From: Mycobacterium sp. Aquia_216
GTDB taxonomy: Bacteria; Actinomycetota; Actinomycetes; Mycobacteriales; Mycobacteriaceae
Direction of reading: 5' to 3'
Length of the DNA: 64,000 bases
Assembly: GCF_026723865.1 (NCBI RefSeq)
Contig: NZ_CP113529.1
Location: 3,844,001 to 3,908,000 of the forward strand
This document shows, in pieces, positions 1 to 9,736 of this stretch (its first letter is position 1; every line of letters begins with the position of its first letter). Below the pieces are notes generated by a model that made no database searches, had not been told where the DNA came from, and was given only the letters and a program-made list of their open reading frames with translations. The translations under genes were made by a program, and so were the position numbers.

Positions 1-242
1 TGGTCGGCGACATACCGATCTACGACATCGTCGTCGGCAGCGGCGACGGCGAGGTCCCGCTCTCCAAGCTGGAGCGCCACCTGACCCGGCTTCCGGCCAA
101 CATCACCGTCAAGCAAATGGACGCGCTGGAGTCGCGACTGGCCGCGCTGGGGTCACGCGCGGGTGCCGCCATCATGCCCAAGGGGCCGCTGCCCAACTCG
201 GGCAAGATGCGCGGCGTGCAGCGCACCGTCCGCCGCAAGTAG
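1..242 (+). CDS. DUF4191 membrane protein, C-terminal end (Rv2219-like), 5' truncated
   Basis: The window opens inside this gene. Reading from base 3, the frame runs without stops to TAG at 240-242 and gives the end of a DUF4191 protein: it begins VGDIPIYDIVVG and ends MRGVQRTVRRK. Only the soluble C-terminal part is present, so the membrane segments expected at the N-terminus lie outside the window. It precedes an RDD membrane protein and glnA1, the order seen in M. tuberculosis (Rv2219, Rv2219A, Rv2220). Its function is unknown. Confidence 0.8.
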   Translation, partial: VGDIPIYDIVVGSGDGEVPLSKLERHLTRLPANITVKQMDALESRLAALGSRAGAAIMPKGPLPNSGKMRGVQRTVRRK

Positions 243-248
243 AGATCC

Positions 249-665
249 CTAACGCCGTACCACGGCCGTGTTGGTCACCCGGTCTTGGATACCCCGCCCG
301 TCCCAGTCGGTGAACAACGCCGGGACCACCAGGGCGACCAGCAGGCCGCGCGCCGCGACCCGCCCGAGGCCCAGCCGTCCGTCCAGCGCCACCACCGCAA
401 GGCCGAGCGCCAGCTGACCGGGGGTGAATCCGTACAGCCGCACCGCCACCAATCCGAGCAGGAACCAGATCACCAGCACCGCCGTCGACAACACTCGTTC
501 GGAGAAGAGACCGAACGCCATCGCCAGCGCCGCCAGCCCATAGGCGAGCAGCCAGTCCACCATCAGCGCCGCCAGGCGGCGTCCCATCGACGCCAGCGAT
601 CCCGGCCCGCTCTGCGGCAAGCCCAGCGTCTCGCCGGGGTATGCCGGGCGCGATTCCGGCATCAT
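249..665 (-). CDS. RDD-family small membrane protein (Rv2219A-like)
   Basis: This 138-residue protein has an RDD-type layout. After a short Pro/Gly-rich N-terminus comes the MGRRLAALMVDWLLAYGLA segment with the basic-then-Asp signature, then further hydrophobic helices around residues 35-80 and 100-118 and the GFTPGQLALGL motif between helices. It is predicted to be an inner-membrane protein of unknown role. It is convergent with the upstream DUF4191 gene and divergent from glnA1, so the 666-883 gap holds promoters for both sides. Two adjacent ATGs (MM) leave the start ambiguous by one codon. Confidence 0.8.
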   Translation of the reverse strand: MMPESRPAYPGETLGLPQSGPGSLASMGRRLAALMVDWLLAYGLAALAMAFGLFSERVLSTAVLVIWFLLGLVAVRLYGFTPGQLALGLAVVALDGRLGLGRVAARGLLVALVVPALFTDWDGRGIQDRVTNTAVVRR

Positions 666-796
666 CGACCCCTCGGCGCGTTGGGCCGGGACGGGCTACT
701 GCGTCCGCGAGGCCGACCAGATACGCTTTTGCGGTCCATGGGCCTCACAATAGATCCCGCCGTTGCTCCACTCCGAGTTGTGGGACGCGTGGTCAC

Positions 797-812
797 GTAA
801 CCTCCGCGCAAC
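797..812 (+). promoter_or_regulatory. GlnR-type box upstream of glnA1
   Basis: The sequence GTAAC-CTCCGC-GCAAC fits the mycobacterial GlnR consensus GnnAC-n6-GnAAC exactly. It lies 72 bases before the glnA1 start codon. A TTGATT hexamer follows at 819-824, which could be the -35 element. GlnR is the OmpR-type nitrogen regulator that activates glnA1 in mycobacteria. Binding here is inferred from the motif. Confidence 0.65.
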
Positions 813-883
813 ACGGGGTTGATTGGCGGGCAACATCATCTTCATAGCGTCAGGCCGCGGATTATCAAGCAAAGGAGCACTCA

Positions 884-2320
884 GTGACGGAAAAGACGCC
901 CGACGACGTCTTCAAGCTCGCCAAGGACGAGAACGTCGAATTTGTCGATGTTCGATTTTGTGACCTGCCCGGCATCATGCAGCACTTCACGATTCCGATT
1001 TCATTCTTCGACCAGAGCGTTTTCGACGATGGTTTGGCTTTCGACGGCTCGTCGATTCGCGGATTCCAGTCAATTCACGAGTCGGACATGTTGCTGCTGC
1101 CCGACCCGGCGACCGCGCAGATCGACCTGTTCACTGAAGCCCGGACGCTGAACCTCAACTTCTTCGTGCACGACCCCTTCACCCTCGAGGCGTACTCGCG
1201 CGACCCGCGCAACGTCGCCCGCAAGGCGGAGAACTACCTGAAGAGCACGGGCGTCGCCGACACCGCCTACTTCGGCGCCGAGGCCGAGTTCTACATCTTC
1301 GACTCGGTGAGCTTCGATTCGCGCACCAACGGCTCGTTCTACGAGGTGGACGCGATCTCGGGTTGGTGGAACAGCGGTGAGCCGACCGAGAACGACGGCA
1401 GCCCCAACCGCGGTTACAAGGTGCGCCCCAAGGGTGGCTACTTCCCGGTTGCCCCGGTCGACCACTATGTCGACCTGCGCGGCAGGATGCTGCAAAACCT
1501 GATCAAGGCCGGCTTCAGCCTGGAGAAGGGGCACCACGAGGTGGGCACCGGCGGTCAGGCCGAGATCAACTACAAGTTCAACACGCTGCTGCACGCGGCC
1601 GACGACATGCAGCTGTACAAGTACATCGTCAAGAACACCGCGTGGCAGGCCGGCAAGACCGTCACGTTCATGCCCAAGCCGCTGTTCGGTGACAACGGCT
1701 CCGGCATGCACACCCACCAGTCGCTGTGGAAAGACGGCAACCCGTTGATGTACGACGAGACCGGATACGCCGGCCTGTCGGACACCGCGCGCCACTACAT
1801 CGGCGGCCTGCTGCACCACGCGCCGTCGCTGCTGGCCTTCACCAACCCGACGGTGAACTCCTACAAGCGGCTGGTTCCCGGCTTCGAGGCGCCGATCAAC
1901 CTGGTCTACAGCCAGCGCAACCGCTCGGCGTGTGTGCGTATCCCGATTACCGGCAGCAACCCGAAGGCCAAGCGGCTGGAGTTCCGTTGCCCCGACTCGT
2001 CGGGCAACCCGTACCTGGCGTTCGCGGCCATGTTGATGGCCGGCCTGGACGGCATCAAGAACAAGATCGAGCCGCAGGCACCGGTCGACAAGGACCTCTA
2101 CGAGCTGCCGCCGGAAGAGGCCGCCAACATCCCGCAAGCACCGGTTCAGCTGTCCGCGGTGATCGACCGGCTGGAAGAGGACCACGAATACCTCACCGAG
2201 GGAGGCGTTTTCACGCCCGACCTGATCGAGACGTGGATCAGCTTCAAGCGCGAGAACGAGATCCTGCCGGTCCAAATCCGGCCGCACCCCTACGAGTTCG
2301 CGCTGTACTACGACGTATAG
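884..2320 (+). CDS. glnA1: Glutamine synthetase GlnA1, type I (adenylylated)
   Basis: This makes glutamine from glutamate, ammonia and ATP. The 478-residue length is the usual one for mycobacterial GlnA1. Visible motifs are the beta-grasp segment FDGSSIRGF, the EAEFYIF metal-site strand, [13 protein letters not shown], and [10 protein letters not shown] with the ATP/glutamate site. The adenylylation tyrosine is Tyr406 in [11 protein letters not shown]. The GTG start at 884 follows AAAGGAG. The adenylyltransferase glnE and a second synthetase glnA2 lie downstream on the opposite strand, so the substrate and its modifying enzyme are close. A GlnR-type box lies upstream. Confidence 0.97.
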   Translation: MTEKTPDDVFKLAKDENVEFVDVRFCDLPGIMQHFTIPISFFDQSVFDDGLAFDGSSIRGFQSIHESDMLLLPDPATAQIDLFTEARTLNLNFFVHDPFTLEAYSRDPRNVARKAENYLKSTGVADTAYFGAEAEFYIFDSVSFDSRTNGSFYEVDAISGWWNSGEPTENDGSPNRGYKVRPKGGYFPVAPVDHYVDLRGRMLQNLIKAGFSLEKGHHEVGTGGQAEINYKFNTLLHAADDMQLYKYIVKNTAWQAGKTVTFMPKPLFGDNGSGMHTHQSLWKDGNPLMYDETGYAGLSDTARHYIGGLLHHAPSLLAFTNPTVNSYKRLVPGFEAPINLVYSQRNRSACVRIPITGSNPKAKRLEFRCPDSSGNPYLAFAAMLMAGLDGIKNKIEPQAPVDKDLYELPPEEAANIPQAPVQLSAVIDRLEEDHEYLTEGGVFTPDLIETWISFKRENEILPVQIRPHPYEFALYYDV

Positions 2321-2356
2321 ATCAGCAACCAGCTCTGACCACGTGTTTCCGTTCGA

Positions 2357-2566
2357 TTAGGACGGTTTCGCCCGCAGAGCGCCCGCAGGATCCTCGCTGG
2401 ACGACGCCACCCGCGCCGCGATCACACCACCGATTGCAGCGCGGGTGGTTTCGTCTTTGTCAGGCCACAGGTGCCCGTACGTGTCGAGGGTCGTGCGTGC
2501 GCTGGCGTGCCGCATCCGTGCCTGCACGGTCTTGATGTCTGCGCCTGACGCGATCAGCAGTGACGC
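2357..2566 (-). pseudogene. Tyrosine integrase remnant (C-terminal catalytic end only)
   Basis: Read on the minus strand, 2566-2357 encodes about 69 residues ending in TAA and clearly matching a phage integrase C-terminus. It contains ASLLIASGADIKTVQARM, RHASARTTLDTYGHLWPD (box with the active-site Tyr) and TTRAAIGGVIAARV. An in-frame TAA lies immediately upstream, and the HxLRH box survives only as degenerate, out-of-frame sequence. The rest of the gene and any element are gone. It is related to, but distinct from, the intact integrase at 26019. An inverted repeat at 2407-2448 (CCACCCGCGC/GCGCGGGTGG, then TTT) inside it may serve as the glnA1 terminator. Confidence 0.8.
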
Positions 2567-2638
2567 TTATCGGAACGCCGTCGAGGAGCATGGGCCTGGA
2601 CGTTGCCGTCAACCTTGAGCTGGCCGTGACCGTGAGTG

Positions 2639-2860
2639 TTATTCAGCCGGTGCGGGCGGCGGCGGACACGGCCTGTTGAAACGCCACGCTAGGATCTCTC
2701 CTACCGGTCCGTGCGTATTTACTGGCCCGAACGTGTATCCACAGGGCCAGTTGCGCTCTTCGCCGGGATCGTTCGGGTCCGGGTCAGCCTGCGCGATTCC
2801 AGCACCAAACGCCAGGGCCACTAGCGCCGATCCCGCAGCGATGATTGGTCGTGTGCGCAT
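2639..2860 (-). CDS. Small secreted protein, 73 aa
   Basis: The ATG at 2860 follows GAGGTGAAGG. The protein starts MRTRPIIAAGSALVALAF and has a typical signal peptide, with probable cleavage at AQA-DPDP near residue 25. The mature part is only about 48 residues, with two cysteines (residues 40 and 65) and a proline-rich end. No family is recognised beyond the general class of small exported mycobacterial proteins. It sits alone between the integrase remnant and a lipoprotein gene. Confidence 0.7.
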   Translation of the reverse strand: MRTRPIIAAGSALVALAFGAGIAQADPDPNDPGEERNWPCGYTFGPVNTHGPVGEILAWRFNRPCPPPPAPAE

Positions 2861-3065
2861 GTCCTTCACCTCGATCAATCGTCCGTGGCAAGCATCGGGT
2901 TCCTGGCCCAGTGCATCGGGCCGATGCGATCGACCTCTTCGGACGGGTACCCACGCTGCCCGTCGACTGTGCAACAAAGCCGTGAACAGCGCGCAAATGA
3001 CCAGGATCATTCCGCCGCTGTCAACACAGCAAACACTGAAAAATGCGCTGGTACCCATGCCGCCC

Positions 3066-3569
3066 CTACTGGTGGTGACCGCAGTTCGGGTTGGCCGGCT
3101 TGGCCGGCCACGCGCAGGCATCGATGTCGGTACTGGCGCCGTAGCCTCCGCCGGAGAACACGCCGTAGGAATTGCCGTTGGAACCGGTGTAGGTCGCGCC
3201 GCCGCCTCCCCCGCCGCCGCCCGAACTCTCGACGGTCACCACCCAGCTCGCGCCTTCCAGCGCGGTCTTGTAGCCGTCCAGCACATCGTTGGACGACCCG
3301 GTGACGAGGAAGTGCAGATGGATGCCGTTGTCGGCAATGGAATCGGGGCCGTCGGTCCGCTGCGTGTTCGCCGGCGTGGGAATCAGCGACCGCAGATCCG
3401 TGGGAGCATTCGACGTCGTCGTGGCTTGCGACACCGTGGTCGTGACCGTCTTGGCACTCGTCGTACTGGTGCCCGACGCGATACCCGGACTTGGCGAACT
3501 GCCGCAGGCGGCGCCGACCATACCGATGGTCGTTGCGAGGGCCGCCCACACGTACGTTTGCTGTCTCAC
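3066..3569 (-). CDS. Putative lipoprotein with glycine-rich segment
   Basis: The GTG at 3569 after GGGGGAA gives a 167-residue protein. It opens with a signal sequence (TYVWAALATTIGMVGAAC) ending in a lipobox (VGAAC), so it is probably anchored outside the membrane. A Ser/Thr-rich linker follows, then a small domain (about residues 65-110) containing DSIADNGIHLHFLVTGSS, then eight consecutive glycines and a C-terminus with a conserved-looking YGVFSGGGYG stretch. The function is unknown. It follows a small cytosolic protein gene on the same strand. Confidence 0.7.
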   Translation of the reverse strand: MRQQTYVWAALATTIGMVGAACGSSPSPGIASGTSTTSAKTVTTTVSQATTTSNAPTDLRSLIPTPANTQRTDGPDSIADNGIHLHFLVTGSSNDVLDGYKTALEGASWVVTVESSGGGGGGGGATYTGSNGNSYGVFSGGGYGASTDIDACAWPAKPANPNCGHHQ

Positions 3570-3606
3570 GTTCCCCCTTACACGATCTTCGGGTCTGCGG
3601 GCGGGT

Positions 3607-3828
3607 CTAACGAGTGGGCCGCACGGCAAGAATCCCTCGCGACGCGCTGGCAGGCTGGCCGTCGGCCAGATCGACAATCTCGAGCCAGCTCCCGGGCGCG
3701 ATGTAGTGCCGCTTGACGTCCTCGCGATGCATGTCGATGACCAACACGCCCGCATCCGTGACCTCGTACTTGTCGAAAACGCCGTAATCGCGCGGATCGC
3801 CGTTGCTGAACACAACCGTGAAGGGCAT
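3607..3828 (-). CDS. Hypothetical small protein, 73 aa
   Basis: This short protein begins MPFTVVFSNGDPRDYGVFDK. It is rich in beta-branched and charged residues and has no signal peptide or membrane segment. The sequence looks globular, with no low complexity. It lies between the F420-type oxidoreductase (33 bases upstream) and the lipoprotein gene on the same strand, so co-transcription is possible. No family is recognised. Confidence 0.6.
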   Translation of the reverse strand: MPFTVVFSNGDPRDYGVFDKYEVTDAGVLVIDMHREDVKRHYIAPGSWLEIVDLADGQPASASRGILAVRPTR

Positions 3829-3861
3829 GCGTTCGAGTATGGCCGCGACCCAACCCGGCGT

Positions 3862-4722
3862 CTAGCCGTCGAGCGCGAGATCCTTGCGGAAGCGCTGCAT
3901 GCCGTCGATCTTGTCGTCCAGTGTGGCGTCGGGCCCGGCGTAGAACATCCACGGCATCGTGATGATGCCGGTGATACCGGCATCCTCGACACGCCGGTAG
4001 TCGGCGGTGGTGAAGGCGTCGGTCAGTGGGGTCAGGATGGTGAAATCCTGCATAGTCAAACCCTTTTCAGTGCGTAACTCGCGCAGCTTGCCCACCGCCT
4101 CGATGGCGCGTTCGGACTTGATCAGGTCGCCGATCCAGCCGTCGTTGCGCGCAGCGCGGCGCAATGCGGCGTCACTGAGCCCGCCGACGTAGACCGGTAT
4201 CGGCGGCGGAGTCGGCTGCATCTCGAGCCGCGGCGTCTGGTAGAACTCGCCGTCGAACTCCGTCCAGCCCGGCGCCCACAGCGCCCGCATCAACTCGATC
4301 ATCTCGTCGGTGCGCTTGCCACGGGCATCGAACTGTTCACCCATCAGCGCGAATTCCTCGCGGCACCAGCCGACTCCGATACCGAGCTCGATCCGCCCGG
4401 ACGCCAAAACCGCCGCAGTACCAATGGCTTTGGCCGCCGAGTAGGGATTGCGCATGGCGGGGATGTAGACGGTGTTGACGAACCGCAGCCGGGTGGTGAC
4501 CTGGGCCAGCGCGCCGGCCAGCACCCACGGGTCGGGCCAGTCGGTGAACGGCTGCCACCGTCGTTCCCCGTCCTTGGTGTACGGGTACGGCGTGTCGAGG
4601 GTCTCCAGGTTCACCACATGATCAGGTATGCCGATGCCGTCGTAGCCGAGTTCGTCGGCGGCCTTGGCGATCTCGATGATCTCCCGGGTGTTCAGGAACG
4701 CGCTGCTGATGTAGAACTTCAT
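3862..4722 (-). CDS. LLM-class F420-dependent oxidoreductase
   Basis: This 286-residue protein has the luciferase-like monooxygenase fold. Visible are [11 protein letters not shown] at strand 1, GIGIPDHVVN (a family-typical strand-3 motif), RNPYSAAKAIGTAAVLASGR, GIGVGWCREEF, and PIPVYVGGLSDAALRRAARNDGW near the C-terminus. Length and motifs fit single-domain mycobacterial LLM proteins of the type that use coenzyme F420; the substrate is unknown. The start codon overlaps the stop of the thioesterase gene (ATGA at 4719-4722), so the two are translationally coupled. Confidence 0.85.
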   Translation of the reverse strand: MKFYISSAFLNTREIIEIAKAADELGYDGIGIPDHVVNLETLDTPYPYTKDGERRWQPFTDWPDPWVLAGALAQVTTRLRFVNTVYIPAMRNPYSAAKAIGTAAVLASGRIELGIGVGWCREEFALMGEQFDARGKRTDEMIELMRALWAPGWTEFDGEFYQTPRLEMQPTPPPIPVYVGGLSDAALRRAARNDGWIGDLIKSERAIEAVGKLRELRTEKGLTMQDFTILTPLTDAFTTADYRRVEDAGITGIITMPWMFYAGPDATLDDKIDGMQRFRKDLALDG

Positions 4723-5363
4723 TGACCGTCCCGCGCCCATGCCGGTTCGATGAAGATGCCTTCGGCCTCCACGGTAACCCCTTTCGCGTCCGAAATGGTG
4801 CCCCGCGCAAAGACTTTGACGCCCTCTGCGCCGTCGATCCACGCATCGCAACGTAGCGGGCCCAACGGTGTGCCGCGCAGGTACTTCACGGTGATGGTTC
4901 CGGTGAAGCGCGCCTTGGACAGTGCTTCGCTGGCCGCCTCGCCGAGCATGTGGTCGAGCACCAGGGCGCTGACCCCGCCGTGCACCCGGCCGGGCGGACC
5001 CTCGTAGGCCGACCCGAGGACGAACTCGCTCCAGCAGCGACCGTCGCCCTCGTGCTGGACGACGAGCGGCGGGGCGATCGGGTTGCACACGCCGATCACC
5101 GCGTTGCCCAACGGCAGCGGACGATCGTCGACGCGAAAGCTCACGCCGACCGGCCTGGTCCGTTGGCGCAGCAGGCGGGTGACGGCCTCGATATCGGTGC
5201 GCGCCTTGTCGACGACGTCGTCGTCGGCCTCGGTCCGGATGGTGGCGTCGATGAGTTCGCGGACCGCGTGGGCCAACGGAGCGTAGAGACCCGTCACCCG
5301 ATCGGCCTCTGTCGCGCTGAGCACCTCGAACACCGCGTCGAACGCGCCGGCGCCCTGACTCAA
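4719..5363 (-). CDS. Hotdog-fold acyl-CoA thioesterase (PaaI-like)
   Basis: This 214-residue protein has an N-terminal helical extension and a C-terminal hotdog domain (about residues 90-205). The domain carries the family signature [19 protein letters not shown], in which the HGG motif and the following Asp-His lie in the active site, followed by [14 protein letters not shown]. It probably hydrolyses an acyl-CoA. Its ATG overlaps the glnE stop (5360-5363) and its own stop overlaps the next gene start, giving a tightly coupled run glnE-thioesterase-LLM oxidoreductase. Confidence 0.82.
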   Translation of the reverse strand: MSQGAGAFDAVFEVLSATEADRVTGLYAPLAHAVRELIDATIRTEADDDVVDKARTDIEAVTRLLRQRTRPVGVSFRVDDRPLPLGNAVIGVCNPIAPPLVVQHEGDGRCWSEFVLGSAYEGPPGRVHGGVSALVLDHMLGEAASEALSKARFTGTITVKYLRGTPLGPLRCDAWIDGAEGVKVFARGTISDAKGVTVEAEGIFIEPAWARDGQ

Positions 5364-8344
5364 CTCCCGAACACCTTGTGCACCACTGCTTTTGCATGTC
5401 GTGTCACCCGTAAATAGTTGTCCAAGAACTCACTTCCATCGTCGTTGTGCCAGCCCGCGGCGACCGCCACCGCGCTGAGCTGGCGTCCGGGCCCCGGTAG
5501 CTGGTCGGTCGGTTTGCCCCGGACCAGCACCAGAGCGTTGCGGGCCCGCGTGGCGGTCAGCCACGCCAGGCGCAGCAAATCCACCTCGTCCGCGGGGACC
5601 AACCCCGTCTCGGCGATCACGTCGAGCGATTCCAGAGTCGAGGTGTTGTGCAGCGCCGGGATCTCGTGCGCATGCTGCAATTGCAGCAGCTGCACCGTCC
5701 ACTCGATGTCGGCCAATCCCCCGCGACCCAGCTTGGTGTGGGTTTTGGGGTCGGCGCCGCGCGGCAACCGTTCGGACTCGACGCGGGCCTTCATTCGACG
5801 GATCTCGTGCACCGCCTCGGCGGAAACACCGTCGGCCGGGTAACGCGTCTTGTCTGCCATCAGCAAGAACCGCTGACCCAATTCCGCGTCACCGGCGACC
5901 GCGTGCGCGCGCAGCAGCGCCTGGATCTCCCACGGCTGTGCCCACTGTTCGTAGTAGGCGGCGTAAGACCCCAGGGTGCGGACCAGCGCGCCGCTGCGGC
6001 CCTCGGGTCGCAGGTTCGCGTCCACTTCCAGAGGCGGGTCGACGCTCGGCGTTCCCAACAGCGTGCGAACCTGCTCGGCGATCGTCGTCGCCCATTTGAC
6101 CGCGGCCGAATCTTCGACGCCACTGGTCGGTTCGCAGACGAACATCACGTCGGCGTCGGAGCCGTAGCCCAGTTCGGCGCCGCCCAACCTGCCCATGCCG
6201 ATCACCGCGATGGTCGCGGGCGCACGGCCGTCTTCCGGGAGGTTGGCGCGGGTCAGCGCGTCCAGCGCCGACTGCAGCACAGCAACCCATACCGACGTGA
6301 GCGCCTTGCACACTTCGCGCACCTCGAGCATGCCGAGCAGGTCCGCGGAACCGATGCGGGCCAGCTCGCGGCGGCGCAGCGTGCGGGCACCGGCGATGGC
6401 CCGCACCGGGTCGGCATGCCGGGCCGCCGACGCGACCAGCGCGCGAGCCACCACCGCGGGCTCGGTCTCGAGCAGTTTCGGGCCCGCCGGGCCGTCGCCG
6501 TAATCCTGAATCACCCTGGGTGCGCGCATCAACAGATCCGGTACGTACGCGGAGGTTCCCAGCACGTTCATCAGCCGCCTGGCCACCGCCGGCTTGTCGC
6601 GCAGCGTGGACAGGTACCAGGATTCCGAGGCCAGCGCCTCGGACAGGCGACGGTAATACAGCAACCCGGCGTCGGGATCCGGCGTGTACGACATCCAGTT
6701 CAGCAACCTGGGCAGCAGCACCGACTGCACCCGGCCGCGACGACCGCTCTGGTTGACCAACGCCGACATGTGATTCAGCGCCGTCTGCGGCCCCTCGTAG
6801 CCCAGCGCGGCCAACTGCCGCTCCGCGGCCTCCGACGTCATACCGTGCGAGATCTCCAGGCCCGGCGGCCCGATCGACTCCAGCAGCGGCTGGTAGAAGA
6901 GCTTGGCGTGCAGCTGGGACACCCGCACGTTCTGGTGTTTGAGCTCCTCGCGCAGCACCCCGGCCGCATCGTGGCGGCCGTCCGGACGGATGTGGGCCGC
7001 GCGCGCCAGCCAGCGCACCGCCTCCTCGTCGTCGGCCTCCGGCAGCAGATGCGTGCGTTTGAGCCGTTGCAGCTGCAGCCGGTGCTCGAGCAGTCGCAGA
7101 AACTCATAGGAGGCGGTCAGGTTCGCGGCATCCTCGCGGCCGACGTAACCGCCCGCGCCCAACGCGGCCAGCGCATCGACGGTGGACGCCACATGCAGGG
7201 ATTCGTCGCCGCGGCCGTGCACCAACTGCAGCAGCTGTACGGCGAACTCCACATCCCGCAATCCGCCGCTGCCGAGCTTGAGTTCGCGGTTGCGTACCTC
7301 GGAAGGCACCAGCTGCTCGACGCGGCGCCGCATGGCCTGCACTTCGACCACGAAGTCCGCACGCTCGCAGGCGATCCAGACCATCGGCATCAACTCGCCC
7401 AGATAGCGCTTGCCGAGTTCCGCATCACCGACGGCGGCCCGGGCTTTCAACAAAGCCTGGAACTCCCAGGTTTTCGCCCAGCGCTTGTAGTAGGCGACGT
7501 GCGATTCGACCGTGCGGACCAGCTCACCGCTGCGGCCTTCCGGGCGCAGCCCGGCATCTACTTGGAAGCAGGCGGTCGACGCCACCCGCATCATCTCGGT
7601 GGCCACCCGGGTGGACAGCGCGTCGGCCTGCTCGGCGACGAAGATGATGTCGACGTCGCTGACGTAGTTCAACTCGCGGGCACCGCATTTGCCCATGGCG
7701 ATGACCGCCAGCCGCGGCGGTGTGCGGTCGCCGCACACGGTGGCCTCGGCCGCCCGCAGCGAAGCGGCCAGCACCGCGTCGGCGGTGTCCGCGAGCTGGG
7801 CGCCGACCACGGTGAACGGCAGCACCGGCTCGTCCTCGACCGTCGCGGCCAGGTCGAGCGCCGCCAGCACCAGCAGGTGGTCGCGGTACAGGGTGCCCAT
7901 CCGGGGCACCACCGAATTCGGCTCGGCCAACGCGTCATTGACGCACTCGATGAACGCCTGGTGCAGCTCGTCGCGAGTGGGTAGTTTGACCTTGCCCCGC
8001 AGCAGCTTCCACGACTGCGGATTGGCGACCAGATGGTCGCCAAGGGTCAGCGACGAACCCAGCACCGAGAACAGTCGCCCGCGCAGGGCGCGTTCACTGA
8101 GCAGCGCGGCGTTGAGCTCGTCCCACCCGGTGTCCGGATTCTCCGCGAGCCGAACCAGTGCTCGTAGCGCGGCGTCCGGATCGGGTGCGCGCGACAACGC
8201 CCACAACAGGTCGACGTGTGCCTTGTCGTCGTGAGTTGTCCAGCCCAGGTGCGCCAGACGCTCACTCGCGGGCGGGTCGATCAACCCGAGCCGGCCGACG
8301 CTGGGCAGCTTGGGGCGCTCAGTCGTGGGTCGGGTCACGACCAA
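5360..8344 (-). CDS. glnE: Glutamine synthetase adenylyltransferase / adenylyl-removing enzyme
   Basis: This bifunctional enzyme attaches AMP to, and removes it from, the GlnA1 tyrosine (Tyr406). The 994-residue length is standard. Two nucleotidyltransferase domains are visible: the N-terminal deadenylylating half with [16 protein letters not shown], and the C-terminal adenylylating half with [17 protein letters not shown]. Each has the DxD metal pair. Repeats such as LRPEGRSG and [12 protein letters not shown] / [12 protein letters not shown] mark the duplicated architecture. A few alternative starts exist near [13 protein letters not shown]. It lies between glnA2 upstream and a coupled thioesterase downstream. 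Confidence 0.97.
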   Translation of the reverse strand: MVVTRPTTERPKLPSVGRLGLIDPPASERLAHLGWTTHDDKAHVDLLWALSRAPDPDAALRALVRLAENPDTGWDELNAALLSERALRGRLFSVLGSSLTLGDHLVANPQSWKLLRGKVKLPTRDELHQAFIECVNDALAEPNSVVPRMGTLYRDHLLVLAALDLAATVEDEPVLPFTVVGAQLADTADAVLAASLRAAEATVCGDRTPPRLAVIAMGKCGARELNYVSDVDIIFVAEQADALSTRVATEMMRVASTACFQVDAGLRPEGRSGELVRTVESHVAYYKRWAKTWEFQALLKARAAVGDAELGKRYLGELMPMVWIACERADFVVEVQAMRRRVEQLVPSEVRNRELKLGSGGLRDVEFAVQLLQLVHGRGDESLHVASTVDALAALGAGGYVGREDAANLTASYEFLRLLEHRLQLQRLKRTHLLPEADDEEAVRWLARAAHIRPDGRHDAAGVLREELKHQNVRVSQLHAKLFYQPLLESIGPPGLEISHGMTSEAAERQLAALGYEGPQTALNHMSALVNQSGRRGRVQSVLLPRLLNWMSYTPDPDAGLLYYRRLSEALASESWYLSTLRDKPAVARRLMNVLGTSAYVPDLLMRAPRVIQDYGDGPAGPKLLETEPAVVARALVASAARHADPVRAIAGARTLRRRELARIGSADLLGMLEVREVCKALTSVWVAVLQSALDALTRANLPEDGRAPATIAVIGMGRLGGAELGYGSDADVMFVCEPTSGVEDSAAVKWATTIAEQVRTLLGTPSVDPPLEVDANLRPEGRSGALVRTLGSYAAYYEQWAQPWEIQALLRAHAVAGDAELGQRFLLMADKTRYPADGVSAEAVHEIRRMKARVESERLPRGADPKTHTKLGRGGLADIEWTVQLLQLQHAHEIPALHNTSTLESLDVIAETGLVPADEVDLLRLAWLTATRARNALVLVRGKPTDQLPGPGRQLSAVAVAAGWHNDDGSEFLDNYLRVTRHAKAVVHKVFGS

Positions 8345-8395
8345 AACGGTAGCGCAACCCGGCTGTCTCTCAGAGCAACCGGCAACCCGTGTGAG

Positions 8396-9736
8396 TCAGA
8401 GCGATAGGTAGGTGCTCAGCTCGAAGGGCGTGACGTGGCTGCGGTAGTTCGCCCACTCGGTGCGCTTATTGCGCAAGAAGAAGTCAAAGACGTGTTCCCC
8501 CAAGGCTTCCGCCACGAGCTCGGAGGCCTCCATGGCGTGCAGCGCGCTGTCGAGGCTGGTGGGCAGCTCGCGGTAGCCCATCGTGCGGCGCTCTTCGGGG
8601 GTGAGGTCCCACACGTTGTCCTCGGCCTGTGGCCCCAGCACGTAGCCCTTCTCCACCCCACGCAGTCCCGCGGCCAGCAGCACGGCGAACGCCAGGTAGG
8701 GGTTGCACGCCGAGTCGGGGCTGCGGACTTCGATCCGCCGCGACGACGTCTTGTGCGGCGTGTACATCGGCACCCGCACCAGTGCGGACCGGTTGGCCGC
8801 GCCCCACGACGCCGCGGTGGGCGCCTCGCCGCCATGCACCAGTCGCTTGTAGGAGTTGACCCATTGGTTGGTGACGGCGCTGATCTCCGAGGCGTGCTCG
8901 AGGATCCCGGCGATGAACGACTTGCCGACATCGGAGAGCTGCAGCGGGTCGTCGGGGCTGTGGAAGGCGTTGACGTCGCCCTCGAACAGGCTCATATGGG
9001 TGTGCATGGCCGAGCCCGGGTGTTCACCGAATGGCTTGGGCATGAAGGACGCGCGCGCACCATTTTCGATCGCGACTTCTTTAATGACGTAACGGAACGT
9101 CATCACGTTGTCGGCCATCGACAGCGCGTCGGCGAAACGCAGGTCGATCTCCTGCTGTCCGGGCGCGCCCTCGTGGTGGCTGAACTCCACGGAGATGCCC
9201 ATGAATTCGAGTGCCTCGATGGCGTGCCGACGGAAGTTGGATGCGGAGTCGTGGATCGCCTGGTCGAAGTAGCCGGCGTTGTCGACCGGCACCGGCGGCG
9301 TTCCGTCGTTGGGGCCGGGCTTCAGCAGGAAGAATTCGATTTCGGGGTGCACGTAGCAGGAGAAGCCAAGGTCGTTGGCCTTCTGCAGCTGCCGGCGCAG
9401 TACGTGCCGGGGATCGGCCCAGGACGGCGAGCCGTCCGGCATGGTGATGTCGCAGAACATCCGCGCCGAATGGTGATGGCCGCTGGGCGAGGCCCAGGGC
9501 AGTACCTGGAAGGTCGACGGGTCGGGGTTGGCCACGGTGTCGGATTCCGAAACCCGCGAGAAGCCCTCGATCGAGGATCCGTCGAAGCCGATCCCTTCTT
9601 CAAAGGCGCCCTCGAGTTCGGCCGGGGCGATGGCGACCGACTTGAGGTAACCGAGCACATCTGTGAACCAGAGCCGGACGAAGCGAATGTCCCGTTCCTC
9701 CAACGTGCGGAGGACGAATTCCTTCTGTCGATCCAT
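8396..9736 (-). CDS. glnA2: Glutamine synthetase GlnA2
   Basis: With the ATG at 9736 (MDRQKEFVLRTLEERDIRF) the protein is 446 residues, the size of M. tuberculosis GlnA2. A longer reading from 9754 is possible but less likely. Motifs include GFDGSSIEGFSRV, HPEIEFFLLKPG, FSHHEGAPGQQEIDLRF, PGSAMHTHMSLF and RIEVRSPDSACNPYLAFAVL. The region that would hold the GlnA1 adenylylation tyrosine reads differently, so direct GlnE control is unlikely. Gene order glnE-glnA2 is conserved in mycobacteria. Confidence 0.96.
   Translation of the reverse strand: MDRQKEFVLRTLEERDIRFVRLWFTDVLGYLKSVAIAPAELEGAFEEGIGFDGSSIEGFSRVSESDTVANPDPSTFQVLPWASPSGHHHSARMFCDITMPDGSPSWADPRHVLRRQLQKANDLGFSCYVHPEIEFFLLKPGPNDGTPPVPVDNAGYFDQAIHDSASNFRRHAIEALEFMGISVEFSHHEGAPGQQEIDLRFADALSMADNVMTFRYVIKEVAIENGARASFMPKPFGEHPGSAMHTHMSLFEGDVNAFHSPDDPLQLSDVGKSFIAGILEHASEISAVTNQWVNSYKRLVHGGEAPTAASWGAANRSALVRVPMYTPHKTSSRRIEVRSPDSACNPYLAFAVLLAAGLRGVEKGYVLGPQAEDNVWDLTPEERRTMGYRELPTSLDSALHAMEASELVAEALGEHVFDFFLRNKRTEWANYRSHVTPFELSTYLSL

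Noticed and set aside
1070..2287. Long open frame antisense to glnA1
   Set aside because: It is an antisense shadow of a highly conserved gene, caused by high third-position GC; its sequence is Arg/Val/Gly-rich with no domain.
5648..7984. 778-codon frame antisense to glnE
   Set aside because: It mirrors the glnE codons, is Arg/Gln/His-rich and has no ribosome site or recognisable domain.
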